Part shown: positions 27,443-36,858 of the stretch, one piece after another
Numbering within the stretch: position 1 is the first letter of the stretch
Layout: every line of letters begins with the position of its first letter
Source of the DNA: Rhodospirillales bacterium
GTDB lineage: Bacteria; Pseudomonadota; Alphaproteobacteria; Rhodospirillales; JAPHRK01
Direction of reading: 5' to 3'
Length of the DNA stretch: 64,000 bases
Assembly: GCA_026196105.1 (NCBI GenBank)
Contig: JAPHRK010000007.1
Coordinates: forward strand, 1-64,000
Notes under the pieces: model-generated
What the model saw: the letters and a program-made list of their open reading frames with translations, nothing else
The model's database searches: none
What the model was told of the DNA's origin: nothing
Made by a program: the position numbers and the translations under genes

Positions 27443-30433
27443 ATGTCCGAATTTTACCAGAACCTGTCAACAAACCAACTCCCAAAAGCGGCAAACGCCG
27501 AGCTTGCCAGCCTTGGGCGATCCCACTGGCTTGATGCCTTAGAATCAGCTGATTTAGATGTGACTAACTTTGGCACAAAACTCATTTCAGATGAACAAGG
27601 CACCCAACTCTTAGACGCTATATTCGGGAACAGTCCTTTTCTCACTCACTGCGCCACAAGCGACCCAGCTTTTATGTGTCTCATCGCCCAAAAAGGTCCC
27701 GACGAGGCTCTTAACTTTGTTTATAAGGAACTCACGGAAAAACTCAAGAATTCTGAGGACTTAGATCAAGTAAGTAAACGATTGCGTATCGCCAAGCGCC
27801 AGATTGCTCTTCTGACAGCCATTGCCGATATCTCCAACCACTGGCCCCTCCTCAAAATCACCGGAACATTGAGCGATTTTGCTAGCGAGGCTTTAGACAT
27901 CGCCATTCGCCTTCTCCTACGTCAAATGGAAAAACGTGGTGCAATAAAATTACCTAATCCTGAAAAACCTGAAATCGGCTCTGGCTTGGTGGTTTTGGGC
28001 ATGGGTAAGCTAGGTGCTCGTGAGCTTAATTACTCCAGCGATATCGACATTATTGTTCTTTTTGATGATGAAATCATAGAGACTGATGTGCCCTATGAGC
28101 TTCAAACAGCCTTTGTACGCCTCACCCGAAACTTGGTTAAACTTATCGATGAACGCACAGCCGATGGATATGTGTTCAGGACCGATCTCAGGTTACGCCC
28201 AGACCCACGCTCTACTCCCCTCGCGCTCTCCGTTAACGCTGCGGAAGTTTATTATGAAAGCATTGGGCAGAACTGGGAACGAGCCGCAATGATCAAAGCC
28301 CGCCCAATTGCTGGGGATATTGAAGCCGGGCAAGGTTTCCTTGATCGTTTGAAGCCATTCATCTGGCGAAAAAACCTAGATTTTGCTGCGATCCAAGATA
28401 TCCATTCTATCAAACGGCAAATCAATGCCAACCGTGGTGGAACTGAAATAGCTGTCGCAGGGCATAACCTCAAGCTTGGTCGTGGGGGCATCCGCGAAAT
28501 TGAATTCTATGCTCAAACTCAGCAATTGATCTGGGGAGGACGTAATCGCCAACTTCGAGGGATCATGACTTGCGATAGTCTTGCCGCCCTTGCGGAAGAG
28601 GGGCGCATTACCCCTGAAGCAGCTAAAGAGATGACCGAGTCTTATTATTTCCTACGCCGGGGTGAGCACCGTTTACAAATGACCAACGATGCCCAAACTC
28701 ATAGTTTACCTGAAGATGCAACAGGCATGGAAGAGATATCCATCTTCTTAGGGTATGCAGGAACCGAAAAATTTACAAAAGATTTGTTATTTCATCTCAA
28801 GCGAGTAGAGGGTCATTACGAAGTATTGTTTGAAGATGCCCCGTCTCTTAGCGCTGGTGGTGAAGTCAATGGAAACCTCGTTTTCACAGGTGGGGAACCT
28901 GATCCTGAAACCTTAAAAACCTTGGAAAACCTTGGTTTTAAAAATGCCAAATCTGTCGATGAAACCATTCGTGCTTGGCACCATGGACATTACCGCAGCA
29001 CCCGCTCTGACCGAACCCGGCAGATGCTCACTGAACTTAAACCGACCCTACTTCTTGCCTTGAGCAAAATGGTCGACCCTGATACGGCTTTTAATAAGTT
29101 TGATGAATTCCTTTCCAAACTTCCTTCGGGCCTTCAGCTGTTCTCCATGTTCCACTCCAACCCAATTTTATTGAATCTGGTTGCTGAACTTATGGGGGGA
29201 GCGCCACGGCTCGCAAATCACCTTAGCCGTCACCCCGCTTTGATGGAAAGCGTTCTGACCTCTGATTTCTTTGCCCCTCTTCCAGAGGCGTCTTTCCTCA
29301 CTAAAGAACTGGGTGTGGAGTTAGATCACGCTCGGGACCAACAGGAAATCCTCGAAGTCAGCCGGCGTTGGACTAATGACCGAAAATTCCAAATCGGGGT
29401 GCAATTTTTAAAAGGTGTAGTAAATGCCAAAGAAGCCAGCCATGCTTATAGCAATGTCGCCGAAGCAGCATTAGCCGCCCTACAGCCCCATATCGAAGCA
29501 GAATTTGCCAAAAAACATGGCGTTATTCCCGGCGGCGGTATGGCAGTAATGGCAATGGGGAAACTGGGCAGCCAAGAAATGACACCCAGTTCAGACCTGG
29601 ACTTAGTTTATGTTTACAATTGCCCTGAAGATTCTCTGGAATCAGATGGGGAAAAGCCCTTGATGGTCACCCAATATTTTGCCCGCCTGAGCCAAAGGTT
29701 TATCAACGCTATTACCGCCCCTATGGGAGATGGCACCCTCTATGAGGTAGATATGCGCTTGCGTCCCTCAGGCAATGCGGGGCCCATCGCCTCTAAGATG
29801 GAATCTTTTGTTAAATATCATGCTGAATCTGCCTGGACCTGGGAACATATGGCCCTGACACGCGCCCGTATGATCACAGGCCCCAAGGAAATTCGTAAAA
29901 AAGCCGAACAAGTTACCCGTGACGTTCTTGTTCGGGAACGCAATCATAACACCTTACTTAAAGACGTTGCAGAAATGCGGGAGCGCATGGACAAAGAACA
30001 TCACGCAGATTTCATTTGGGATGTGAAACATTACAGAGGAGGATTGGTAGACATAGAATTTTTAGTCCAATACCTCCTGCTCAAACATGCACCCGAGAAC
30101 CCTGAAATTCTCGTCCAAGACACCAAAACGGCTGTGAGCAAACTCGCCTCAATCGGAGTCTTAGAGAATGATACGGCCCAACAACTAATTGCGGCTCTTG
30201 AACTTTGGCAGTCACTCCAATGCATGCTCCGCCTGACGATTGAGGGTTACTTTAACAAAGCGCGCGAGAAAGAGATTTCTCAGGGTCTGCAAGCCGCCTT
30301 GGTAAAAACTACTGGCGACAAAGATTTTAAAACCCTATTTGCCCGCATGGAGACAACTGCCCAAACCGTCTCCCAAATTTATCAAACCCATATTGCTGAA
30401 CCAGCAGCCCTACTTACGAAAGACGATCAATGA
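27443..30433 (+). CDS. glnE: Bifunctional glutamine synthetase adenylyltransferase/deadenylylase
   Basis: The 996-residue GlnE controls glutamine synthetase by adding or removing AMP. Two nucleotidyltransferase domains are visible: the deadenylylase with SSDIDI around S199-D202 and the adenylylase with SSDLDL around S717-D720. Both keep the metal-binding Asp-x-Asp. The family-specific RLRPDPRSTPLALS and RLRPSGNAGP segments follow each. It overlaps the bcp gene by four bases (ATGA). It is divergent from the YhdP-like gene. Confidence 0.97.
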   Translation: MSEFYQNLSTNQLPKAANAELASLGRSHWLDALESADLDVTNFGTKLISDEQGTQLLDAIFGNSPFLTHCATSDPAFMCLIAQKGPDEALNFVYKELTEKLKNSEDLDQVSKRLRIAKRQIALLTAIADISNHWPLLKITGTLSDFASEALDIAIRLLLRQMEKRGAIKLPNPEKPEIGSGLVVLGMGKLGARELNYSSDIDIIVLFDDEIIETDVPYELQTAFVRLTRNLVKLIDERTADGYVFRTDLRLRPDPRSTPLALSVNAAEVYYESIGQNWERAAMIKARPIAGDIEAGQGFLDRLKPFIWRKNLDFAAIQDIHSIKRQINANRGGTEIAVAGHNLKLGRGGIREIEFYAQTQQLIWGGRNRQLRGIMTCDSLAALAEEGRITPEAAKEMTESYYFLRRGEHRLQMTNDAQTHSLPEDATGMEEISIFLGYAGTEKFTKDLLFHLKRVEGHYEVLFEDAPSLSAGGEVNGNLVFTGGEPDPETLKTLENLGFKNAKSVDETIRAWHHGHYRSTRSDRTRQMLTELKPTLLLALSKMVDPDTAFNKFDEFLSKLPSGLQLFSMFHSNPILLNLVAELMGGAPRLANHLSRHPALMESVLTSDFFAPLPEASFLTKELGVELDHARDQQEILEVSRRWTNDRKFQIGVQFLKGVVNAKEASHAYSNVAEAALAALQPHIEAEFAKKHGVIPGGGMAVMAMGKLGSQEMTPSSDLDLVYVYNCPEDSLESDGEKPLMVTQYFARLSQRFINAITAPMGDGTLYEVDMRLRPSGNAGPIASKMESFVKYHAESAWTWEHMALTRARMITGPKEIRKKAEQVTRDVLVRERNHNTLLKDVAEMRERMDKEHHADFIWDVKHYRGGLVDIEFLVQYLLLKHAPENPEILVQDTKTAVSKLASIGVLENDTAQQLIAALELWQSLQCMLRLTIEGYFNKAREKEISQGLQAALVKTTGDKDFKTLFARMETTAQTVSQIYQTHIAEPAALLTKDDQ

Positions 30434-30900
30434 CAAATATACCTAAAGAAGGCGATATCGCCCCAGCATTCACCCTCCCCATCAACGGCGGCGATAGCCT
30501 TTCGCTGGAGAGCTTTAAGGGCAAGAATGTGGTTCTTTATTTTTATCCCAAGGACAGTACACCGGGCTGCACCACGGAAGCCCAGGATTTTCGGGATAAT
30601 TTGAAAGAATTTGAAGCTGCTAATACAGTCATCATTGGCGCATCAAAAGATAGCGTTAAGCGTCATGATAATTTTGTTGCCAAGCAGGAGATCAACTTTC
30701 CGTTGGTTTCTGACGAAGAAGGCACTTTGTGCAACGATTATGGGGTTTGGCAGGAGAAGAAAAATTACGGCAAAACCTATATGGGGATCGTTCGCTCCAC
30801 CTTCTTGATCGACAAAGAAGGTAAGATTGCCAAAATTTGGACCAAGGTGCGAGTTAAAGAGCATGCATTAGCTGTTTTAGAGGCGGCCAAGGCTCTCTAA
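30430..30900 (+). CDS. bcp: Peroxiredoxin of the Bcp/PrxQ family
   Basis: This 156-residue thiol peroxidase has the peroxidatic C47 in TPGCTTEAQDF. Unlike E. coli Bcp, the resolving position three residues later is Glu, not Cys, so it may be a 1-Cys enzyme or use C101. It removes hydrogen peroxide and organic peroxides in the cytosol. It is translationally coupled to glnE by a four-base overlap, and the next gene begins immediately after its stop. Confidence 0.95.
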   Translation: MTNIPKEGDIAPAFTLPINGGDSLSLESFKGKNVVLYFYPKDSTPGCTTEAQDFRDNLKEFEAANTVIIGASKDSVKRHDNFVAKQEINFPLVSDEEGTLCNDYGVWQEKKNYGKTYMGIVRSTFLIDKEGKIAKIWTKVRVKEHALAVLEAAKAL

Positions 30901-31680
30901 ATGACTTCTTTGTGCGAAGCGGCCTGCATTGTCCTCAACGAGCCTACCCCTTCTGAGAAGGTCGCTAAGACGCGACTCTATGCGCAGGCTTGGCGACAAA
31001 GGGAGATTACGGAGGTCGGTTCAGCCTCTCCCCCAGATCACCCTGCCCGCCCAAATAAGCCTGAACTCCTTGCCCCTCGTGAGATGCCCAAAAGAAAAAC
31101 CGGCAGTAAAGCGGGCAAAATTGCCCTACTTCACGCCATTGCTCATATTGAACTCAACGCCATTGATATCGCGTGGGATGCAGTGGCGCGATTTGGGCCA
31201 GAAATGCCTAAAGAGTTCAGTGATGATTGGGTGATGGTTGCCGATGATGAAGCGACACACTTCCAGCTCCTGGTGGACCGCTTAAGCTCTTTCGATGCCG
31301 CCTACGGTGATCATCCGGCCCATAACGGCCTCTGGGATACGGCGACTAAAACATCAGATGATGTGATGCGGCGTATGGGGTTGATGCCTATGCTCTTTGA
31401 AGCGCGAGGCCTTGATACAACCCCTGCTAGTGTTGAACGTTTGACCAGACAAGGCGATGATGAGACCGCAACAATCATGGCAAGAATTTGTGAAGACGAA
31501 ATCAGTCATGTCGCTGCCGGGGTAAAGTGGTTTGAGCATTTAGCTGAACAAAGGGGGCTTGAGCCCATAGAAACATTTAAAACCCTGGTGACGCAAAACA
31601 CCAAAACTGCCCTCAAGCCACCATATAATACGGAAGCGCGGGATCGTGCAGGGATGAACCGTTGTTATTACGAAGAGTAG
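30901..31680 (+). CDS. DUF455 ferritin-like protein
   Basis: The 259-residue protein has the ferritin-like di-iron ligand pattern of the DUF455 family: AHIELNAID (H82, E84), DDEATHF (E117, H120), FEARGLD (E167) and EDEISHV (E200, H203). These suggest a di-iron oxidase or oxygenase in the cytosol, but no substrate is known. It starts at the base after the stop of bcp, so glnE-bcp-DUF455 is one transcription unit. The cysteine-rich peptide operon starts 101 bases downstream with its own promoter. Confidence 0.85.
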   Translation: MTSLCEAACIVLNEPTPSEKVAKTRLYAQAWRQREITEVGSASPPDHPARPNKPELLAPREMPKRKTGSKAGKIALLHAIAHIELNAIDIAWDAVARFGPEMPKEFSDDWVMVADDEATHFQLLVDRLSSFDAAYGDHPAHNGLWDTATKTSDDVMRRMGLMPMLFEARGLDTTPASVERLTRQGDDETATIMARICEDEISHVAAGVKWFEHLAEQRGLEPIETFKTLVTQNTKTALKPPYNTEARDRAGMNRCYYEE

Positions 31681-31715
31681 CGGTTATTCAAAAGATACCT
31701 TGAATTAATGAAAAC

Positions 31716-31743
31716 TTGCAAAAAACCCAAGCACGTATATAGT
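31716..31743 (+). promoter_or_regulatory. Promoter of the cysteine-rich peptide
   Basis: TTGCAA (31716-31721) and TATAGT (31738-31743) are separated by 16 bases, a sigma-70-like arrangement. The peptide ATG is 38 bases further and has an unusually strong ribosome-binding site (AGGGGGGAA). Confidence 0.6.
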
Positions 31744-31780
31744 GTAAAATATCTTGTAGATATGCCTAAAGGGGGGAAAC

Positions 31781-32068
31781 ATGTCTGAAACTAAAATTTC
31801 TACTAACGAAACCCAAGCAGCCGACATTACTAAGGCTATTCAAGCACAGCTAGCTGAGAAACTTTTTGGCACGAACATCCTAAATGCTGGTTCAAATATG
31901 CACGAATGCAACAAACCAAAATTCAGCTGTGGTGAGTATACTTGTAAAACAAATACCCATTCTTGTTCAGGTGATTTTGACTGCAAAAACAGCTTCACTG
32001 ATGATCAATGCAACCGTCACTTCAAATGTGGTCAAACTTTCAATTGCCATGGTAAATACGAAGAATAA
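31781..32068 (+). CDS. Cysteine-rich RiPP precursor peptide (predicted)
   Basis: This 95-residue peptide has a cysteine-free front half with a helix (ADITKAIQAQLAEKLFG, about 14-30) and a back half with eight cysteines at 43, 50, 55, 62, 68, 77, 83 and 89. Five of these have Phe or Tyr two residues earlier (F-S-C, Y-T-C, F-D-C, F-K-C, F-N-C). This looks like leader plus core of a modified peptide. It is followed by a radical SAM/SPASM enzyme 54 bases away. Cysteine-rich precursors paired with such enzymes are known for ranthipeptides and sactipeptides, in which Cys is joined by thioether bonds. No export or protease gene is in the neighbourhood. I do not recognise this precursor family. Confidence 0.7.
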   Translation: MSETKISTNETQAADITKAIQAQLAEKLFGTNILNAGSNMHECNKPKFSCGEYTCKTNTHSCSGDFDCKNSFTDDQCNRHFKCGQTFNCHGKYEE

Positions 32069-32122
32069 ACTGACCGAGTTTGCAGCTGAAAATTAGATAT
32101 TATAGAAACTGAGGAAGCTCTA

Positions 32123-33304
32123 ATGCCTGCAAATCCTGACTGGCTGGTCGATGCGCTTTCTGTTTCGAAACCAGATGCTGTTACTGCAATTTGCAGGCTA
32201 TCCAATGAGTTAGATATTAATATCGTTAATGCAGAAAAAGTATTCGCGGATGTGGTCAGGGAACTAAATGCACAGTTTTATCCCCCTCTCTCCAAAATGG
32301 AACTCACTGTCACAGAGCAGTGTAACCTCGCTTGCACGTACTGCTTCGAAGAAGGCATGAAGAGCCCAAAACTAATGAGCCGTGAAACAGCTAGAAAGGC
32401 TATAGATCTACTGTTTGACTATGCTGCCCCTGAAACAGAATTAACAATTACCTTCTTTGGCGGCGAACCAATGCTCAATCTGCCTTTGATTGAGTGGTCA
32501 GTTGATTATCTAAAGACACACCCCAAATACCAAAACCGCCCCCTTAATCTGCAAATGACCTCTAATGGGACTTTGATAGACGAGGTAACAGCCCCTCGCC
32601 TTGCCGAACTTGGCGTCCGTGTCCTCATCAGTATCGATGGCCTGAAAGAAACCAATGATCACCATCGTGTTTATCGGTCTGGCAGAGGGAGTTTTGACGA
32701 TATTGCTCAGGGAATTAAGGCCTTAAAACCTCACCAACCATGGGTCGGTGTAAAAATTACAGTCATGCCGGACGATGCCAACAAAATTTTTGAAAACGTA
32801 ATGGGCTTAAGAGAGATTGGTATCAATCAATTTATTATTGGGCATGCAACGGGTGTAACTTGGTCCGATGAAAACCGCCAATACTTCCTAGAGCAAATGA
32901 CTGCCCTTAAAGAATGGTATGAGCGTGAAAACCCAAGCGAGTTCAGGATTTCTGATTTTGAAGAAACTGATACCGCTATGGGGTATTTCGGTTGTTCTGC
33001 TGCCCGTAGCACTATCGCGATTTCTGTCGATGGTCAGGTCTCTCCCTGCTCAAAAATACTCGGTATTGATAGTAATACACCTTTGGCTCTTTTAGGCTCG
33101 GTAAACTATGGTTTATATAGATTAGCAACACGCCGAAATTTGTTGTCGTGTAGCAAGTTAGAGAATGCTTGCACAAAAGCAGGTATTGCCCAAACCTATA
33201 AAGGGGGATGTTTCGCCTCTAATATGACTGATGCAGGCGATCTCTTCCTACCATCAATGACAGATTACGATTTTTCTATTTTATGGCAGAAAGTCACAGG
33301 CTAA
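32123..33304 (+). CDS. Radical SAM/SPASM peptide-modifying enzyme (predicted)
   Basis: The 393-residue protein has the radical SAM motif CNLACTYC (C67, C71, C74) and the FGGEP strand. Its C-terminal half carries SPASM-type cysteines: C-x12-G-x4-C in a segment starting YFGCSAARS and ending GQVSPC, then three more in LSCSKLENAC and KGGC. SPASM binds extra [4Fe-4S] clusters and is common in peptide-maturing enzymes. It directly follows the cysteine-rich peptide on the same strand, so that peptide is the expected substrate. The N-terminal 60 residues could bind the leader but no RRE fold can be proved by eye. Confidence 0.85.
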   Translation: MPANPDWLVDALSVSKPDAVTAICRLSNELDINIVNAEKVFADVVRELNAQFYPPLSKMELTVTEQCNLACTYCFEEGMKSPKLMSRETARKAIDLLFDYAAPETELTITFFGGEPMLNLPLIEWSVDYLKTHPKYQNRPLNLQMTSNGTLIDEVTAPRLAELGVRVLISIDGLKETNDHHRVYRSGRGSFDDIAQGIKALKPHQPWVGVKITVMPDDANKIFENVMGLREIGINQFIIGHATGVTWSDENRQYFLEQMTALKEWYERENPSEFRISDFEETDTAMGYFGCSAARSTIAISVDGQVSPCSKILGIDSNTPLALLGSVNYGLYRLATRRNLLSCSKLENACTKAGIAQTYKGGCFASNMTDAGDLFLPSMTDYDFSILWQKVTG

Positions 33305-33307
33305 AAG

Positions 33308-35497
33308 CTAACGCACAGCCTCTACAATCACCGGAATTCCATTAAGCACAGCATTACCTGACAGGGGGTCAAACCTCACCCCTTCTGAAGCAATGGCGTT
33401 ACTGTTACCGCCTGGGTTCTTTGCAGCAACAGAGAGCTCCGTATCCTCTGCGTCATGGCCCCAGCCGTGAGGTGCACAAACGATACCTTGCATGACATCT
33501 TCTGTAATCTCCGCCACCATTTCAAAAGACCCTTTAGGGCCTTTTATGCGGGCGGTTGTTCCTTCTTTTAAGCCAAGGGGAGCTGCATCTGTTGGATGGA
33601 TTTGTAAGGTGCAAAGGTTCGGACCTTTCGCGAGTATGGGGAGGTTATGCATCCAGGAGTTATTGGTCCGTAGATGCCTGCGCCCTATCATCAGTAAGCC
33701 TTGTTTCGGAGGAGTCTCAAGAAGGTTTTTAAGCCGTTCCAAATCCGCCATCAATGGTTCCGGGGCCAGTTCGATTTTTCCCGAAGGTGTGCGCAACACT
33801 TCTGGGATGCGTTGTGTGAGGGGGCCAAGGTCAACACCATTAGGATCATCAATAAGTTTTTCCAATGTTAAGCCGTCTGGATTTTCTCCAAAGCCATCAC
33901 CATAGGGTCCTGTCCGTATCCCTAACTCAACTAATCTTGTTGGCCCACTTTTAGAGATTAATTTTTCCAAGGCTCCTTCAGGAGCAAGGCTGGCAGCAAT
34001 GGCATCGTCCATAGTACTGACATCTTCATTTCCACCCGTAACAATCGCCGCTAGTTTGAGCAATATTTCCCACTCATGGGGTTGCTCTGAGTCTTTATCA
34101 AACAGGGGTTGGGAATATCGTGCGGTGTTGCGGGTAGCGAGCTGATTAAGGGCTGTATCCCAATGTTCTTCTTCCAAAGGGGAAACACCGGGGAGAATAA
34201 CGTCGGCGAAACGAGTGGTTTCGTTGACGTAAATATCCAAGCTCACCATGAAATCTAAAGTCCCTAAAGCCTTGGCAAGTCGGTCACCACCAGGGGCACT
34301 GAGAACTGGGTTTCCCGCAATTGAAACCAAAGCTCGAATTTGTCCCTCGCCAGGAGTCTCTATTTCTTCAGCTAAACAGACTGCAGGAAACTCACCCGCG
34401 ACTTCAGGATGATTTCCAACTCGGCTATGCTTTCTGCCAACAACAATGCCTCGCCCTTTTCCGGACTGACCTTCAGTATTGCGAGCGAAGGCAGCCGCTT
34501 TGGGCAACATGACTCCCCCGGAACGGTCTAAGTTACCTGAAAGAACGTTCAAAACGTCTACAAGCCAACTATTCAAAGTTCCGAATTCCTGGGTACAGGT
34601 TCCCATGCGGCCATAAACGGCAGCGCGATCTGCCCCAGCAAGATCACGAGCTAATTGGCGGATAGTTTCGGACTCGATGCCACAAAGCTCAGTAACCGTT
34701 TCGGGGCTAAATTTCACTAGAGCGGGTTCAATTTCATCAAAGCCATTGAGGTGTTCTGCGAGGTGCCCGAGATCAACTAAGCCTTCATTGAAAAGAGTGT
34801 AGGCCATAGCAGCGAGAAGCAGTCCATCGGTCCCTGGCTTTATGGGGTGGTAACCATCAGCAGCCTTGGCTGTTTCGCTTCTTTTAGGGTCGATAACCAC
34901 CATCTTGCCACCCCTCGCTTGAAGGGCTTTAAGACGGCCGCGGAAGTCCGCTACGGTCCAGATGCTACCATTTGAAACCAAGGGGTTGCCACCAAGAACC
35001 AAGAGAAAGTTTGTGTGGTCTATGTCGGGAACAGCGATCGTCAACCAACTCCCAAACATTAAGCCTGAGGAAAGCTGTTTGGGCATTTGGTCCAAGGTAC
35101 TGGCGGTAAAAACGTTAGGGGTGCCGAGAGCTTTAAGCAGCACAGAGCCGTACAAACCAAGAGAAATCTTATGCGCCCCCGGATTACCGCTATAGGTACC
35201 AACGGACTCTTTGCCATATTCCTGCATGATCGTAGGCAAACGGCGGCGAATTTCATCAAAGGCTTCGTCCCACGACGCTTCAACAAACTTGCCATTACGC
35301 TTAATCAGGGGAGTTTTTAATCTGTCAGGGTCATTATGGAGGTCCCGTAGTGCCACACCCTTAGGGCAAATAAAACCATGACTAAACACATCACCTTTAT
35401 TACCCTTGATCGAAATAATCTCATCACCTTCAAGGGTGAACTCTAGCCCGCAAGTCGCCTCACAAATGGAACAAATCCGGTAACGTGTCTCGGTCAT
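33308..35497 (-). CDS. Molybdopterin oxidoreductase (DMSO reductase family)
   Basis: This 729-residue enzyme has an N-terminal [4Fe-4S] site (C9, C12, C16, C44) and the Mo/W-bis-MGD domains. No twin-arginine signal is seen, so it is cytosolic. No electron-transfer or membrane subunit is next to it, which separates it from operons for formate dehydrogenase or nitrate reductase. It is convergent with the radical SAM gene, with only three bases between the stop codons. The substrate is unknown. A molybdenum ligand cannot be assigned confidently by eye; the segment after FTASTLDQMPK is a candidate area. Confidence 0.85.
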   Translation of the reverse strand: MTETRYRICSICEATCGLEFTLEGDEIISIKGNKGDVFSHGFICPKGVALRDLHNDPDRLKTPLIKRNGKFVEASWDEAFDEIRRRLPTIMQEYGKESVGTYSGNPGAHKISLGLYGSVLLKALGTPNVFTASTLDQMPKQLSSGLMFGSWLTIAVPDIDHTNFLLVLGGNPLVSNGSIWTVADFRGRLKALQARGGKMVVIDPKRSETAKAADGYHPIKPGTDGLLLAAMAYTLFNEGLVDLGHLAEHLNGFDEIEPALVKFSPETVTELCGIESETIRQLARDLAGADRAAVYGRMGTCTQEFGTLNSWLVDVLNVLSGNLDRSGGVMLPKAAAFARNTEGQSGKGRGIVVGRKHSRVGNHPEVAGEFPAVCLAEEIETPGEGQIRALVSIAGNPVLSAPGGDRLAKALGTLDFMVSLDIYVNETTRFADVILPGVSPLEEEHWDTALNQLATRNTARYSQPLFDKDSEQPHEWEILLKLAAIVTGGNEDVSTMDDAIAASLAPEGALEKLISKSGPTRLVELGIRTGPYGDGFGENPDGLTLEKLIDDPNGVDLGPLTQRIPEVLRTPSGKIELAPEPLMADLERLKNLLETPPKQGLLMIGRRHLRTNNSWMHNLPILAKGPNLCTLQIHPTDAAPLGLKEGTTARIKGPKGSFEMVAEITEDVMQGIVCAPHGWGHDAEDTELSVAAKNPGGNSNAIASEGVRFDPLSGNAVLNGIPVIVEAVR

Positions 35498-35802
35498 AAG
35501 ACCCTCTTACATCAATTTTACTTAGAAGTATATTTTCTGACGCCAAGGTAACTTGTGAAATGCAAGAGAGTCAAGTTTAGAGAAATTATAAAAAATTCTG
35601 TTAACTTATTTTTGGAGTCAGTACTTTGTCACGACAATTTATGACCCAAACGAGATGATAGTGGTTATGGAAATGATTAGTCAGCTTTTAGCGGTATAAA
35701 CACTATATATTTTACATATACGCGAGTTCTAGTTTCCTCTCAGAAATTTGGCACCGATTACCAAATTCATTTGTCTGAATTACACAACATACTCTTTTGA
35801 TT
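35498..35802. other. Intergenic region with no recognised feature
   Basis: These 305 AT-rich bases lie between the molybdopterin oxidoreductase start and the LysR gene stop. The left part should hold the oxidoreductase promoter. I see no clear terminator, RNA or reading frame. Confidence 0.4.
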
Positions 35803-36795
35803 TTATTTCTGCCTTAAAGGGTCATTCGACGAAAAGAAATTAACGATCTGGTCGCGCAACCATTTGATCTCAATATCGCGATGCGTTCGTTCGTGCCAGA
35901 TTAGGCGGTATTTGAAATTTTCTTCATCTGTAGGAATTTGAATAGTATCCAACGGCAAAATCGCTGAATAAAAAGAGGCAATGCGGTATGGTACTAACGC
36001 CACGGCATTAGACTGCGCAACAAGCGTCGGTGCTAAAGAAAAATAGGGGGAAGATACAAATCTATGCCCGCCTTTTCCTCCTAATCTTTCATATATATCA
36101 TCTGTTATATAACTGTTTTTATAAGGATAGCGCGGCGCAATCATTTGATATCGCTCAACTTCTGCTAACAATTTTTTTGTCGTTTCCCATTTGGCTTCCT
36201 TGAGAGGATGATTTTTCTTTAAAATCAAAACATAATGTTCCTCAAACAAATCCCGATAATGAAAATCCAACGGAATACTTTCGTCTGAATAAAGTGCGAA
36301 ATCCACTTCTCCACGCTCAAGAGATGAAAAGGTATCCTCATTCCATGGGGATAATTCCAAGCTAATGTTTGGGGCAATTTGCTCTAATTGAAGGGCGAAC
36401 GGATTAATAACGGCCAATTCTCCGTAATCCGTAGTGCAAATTTTAAACTCCCTCTTGGAGAGTAAGGGGGCAAAATTGCGAGGTTGAAAAACATTATAAG
36501 CCGTATCCAGTGCCTCATCGACTTTTTCTCGTAGGCTGGTCGCCAATGGAGTAAGCACATAGCCTTTTCGTGTGCGAACAAGAAGCGGATCATTCAACTC
36601 ATACCTTAACTTAGCAACGACACGGCTGGCTGCAGGTTGACTTAATCCTAGATTTTCGCCCGCCTTTGTCACACTTTGCGTTCGCAGCAACATTTGCAAC
36701 ATGCGCAATAAATTCAGGTCGAGAGAATTTCGTCGAAAATTAGTATCCGTATTTTGCATGTCAAACATCCGCAAACATTCATATTCAGCATGCAT
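35803..36795 (-). CDS. LysR-family transcription regulator
   Basis: The 330-residue protein has the LysR winged helix at about residues 25-85 (LLRTQSVTKAGENLGLSQPAASRVVAKLR in parts) and a C-terminal effector-binding domain with the usual two lobes. It is transcribed away from an exported hydrolase at 36859, the classic LysR arrangement, so that hydrolase is the likely target. The first ATG is used; others at residues 10 and 13 are possible. The effector is unknown. Confidence 0.9.
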   Translation of the reverse strand: MHAEYECLRMFDMQNTDTNFRRNSLDLNLLRMLQMLLRTQSVTKAGENLGLSQPAASRVVAKLRYELNDPLLVRTRKGYVLTPLATSLREKVDEALDTAYNVFQPRNFAPLLSKREFKICTTDYGELAVINPFALQLEQIAPNISLELSPWNEDTFSSLERGEVDFALYSDESIPLDFHYRDLFEEHYVLILKKNHPLKEAKWETTKKLLAEVERYQMIAPRYPYKNSYITDDIYERLGGKGGHRFVSSPYFSLAPTLVAQSNAVALVPYRIASFYSAILPLDTIQIPTDEENFKYRLIWHERTHRDIEIKWLRDQIVNFFSSNDPLRQK

Positions 36796-36858
36796 AATAC
36801 AAGGTTACTCTCTCATTTATAACCCCTCATATATTAACGAAAACAGGAGCCGACCGAA

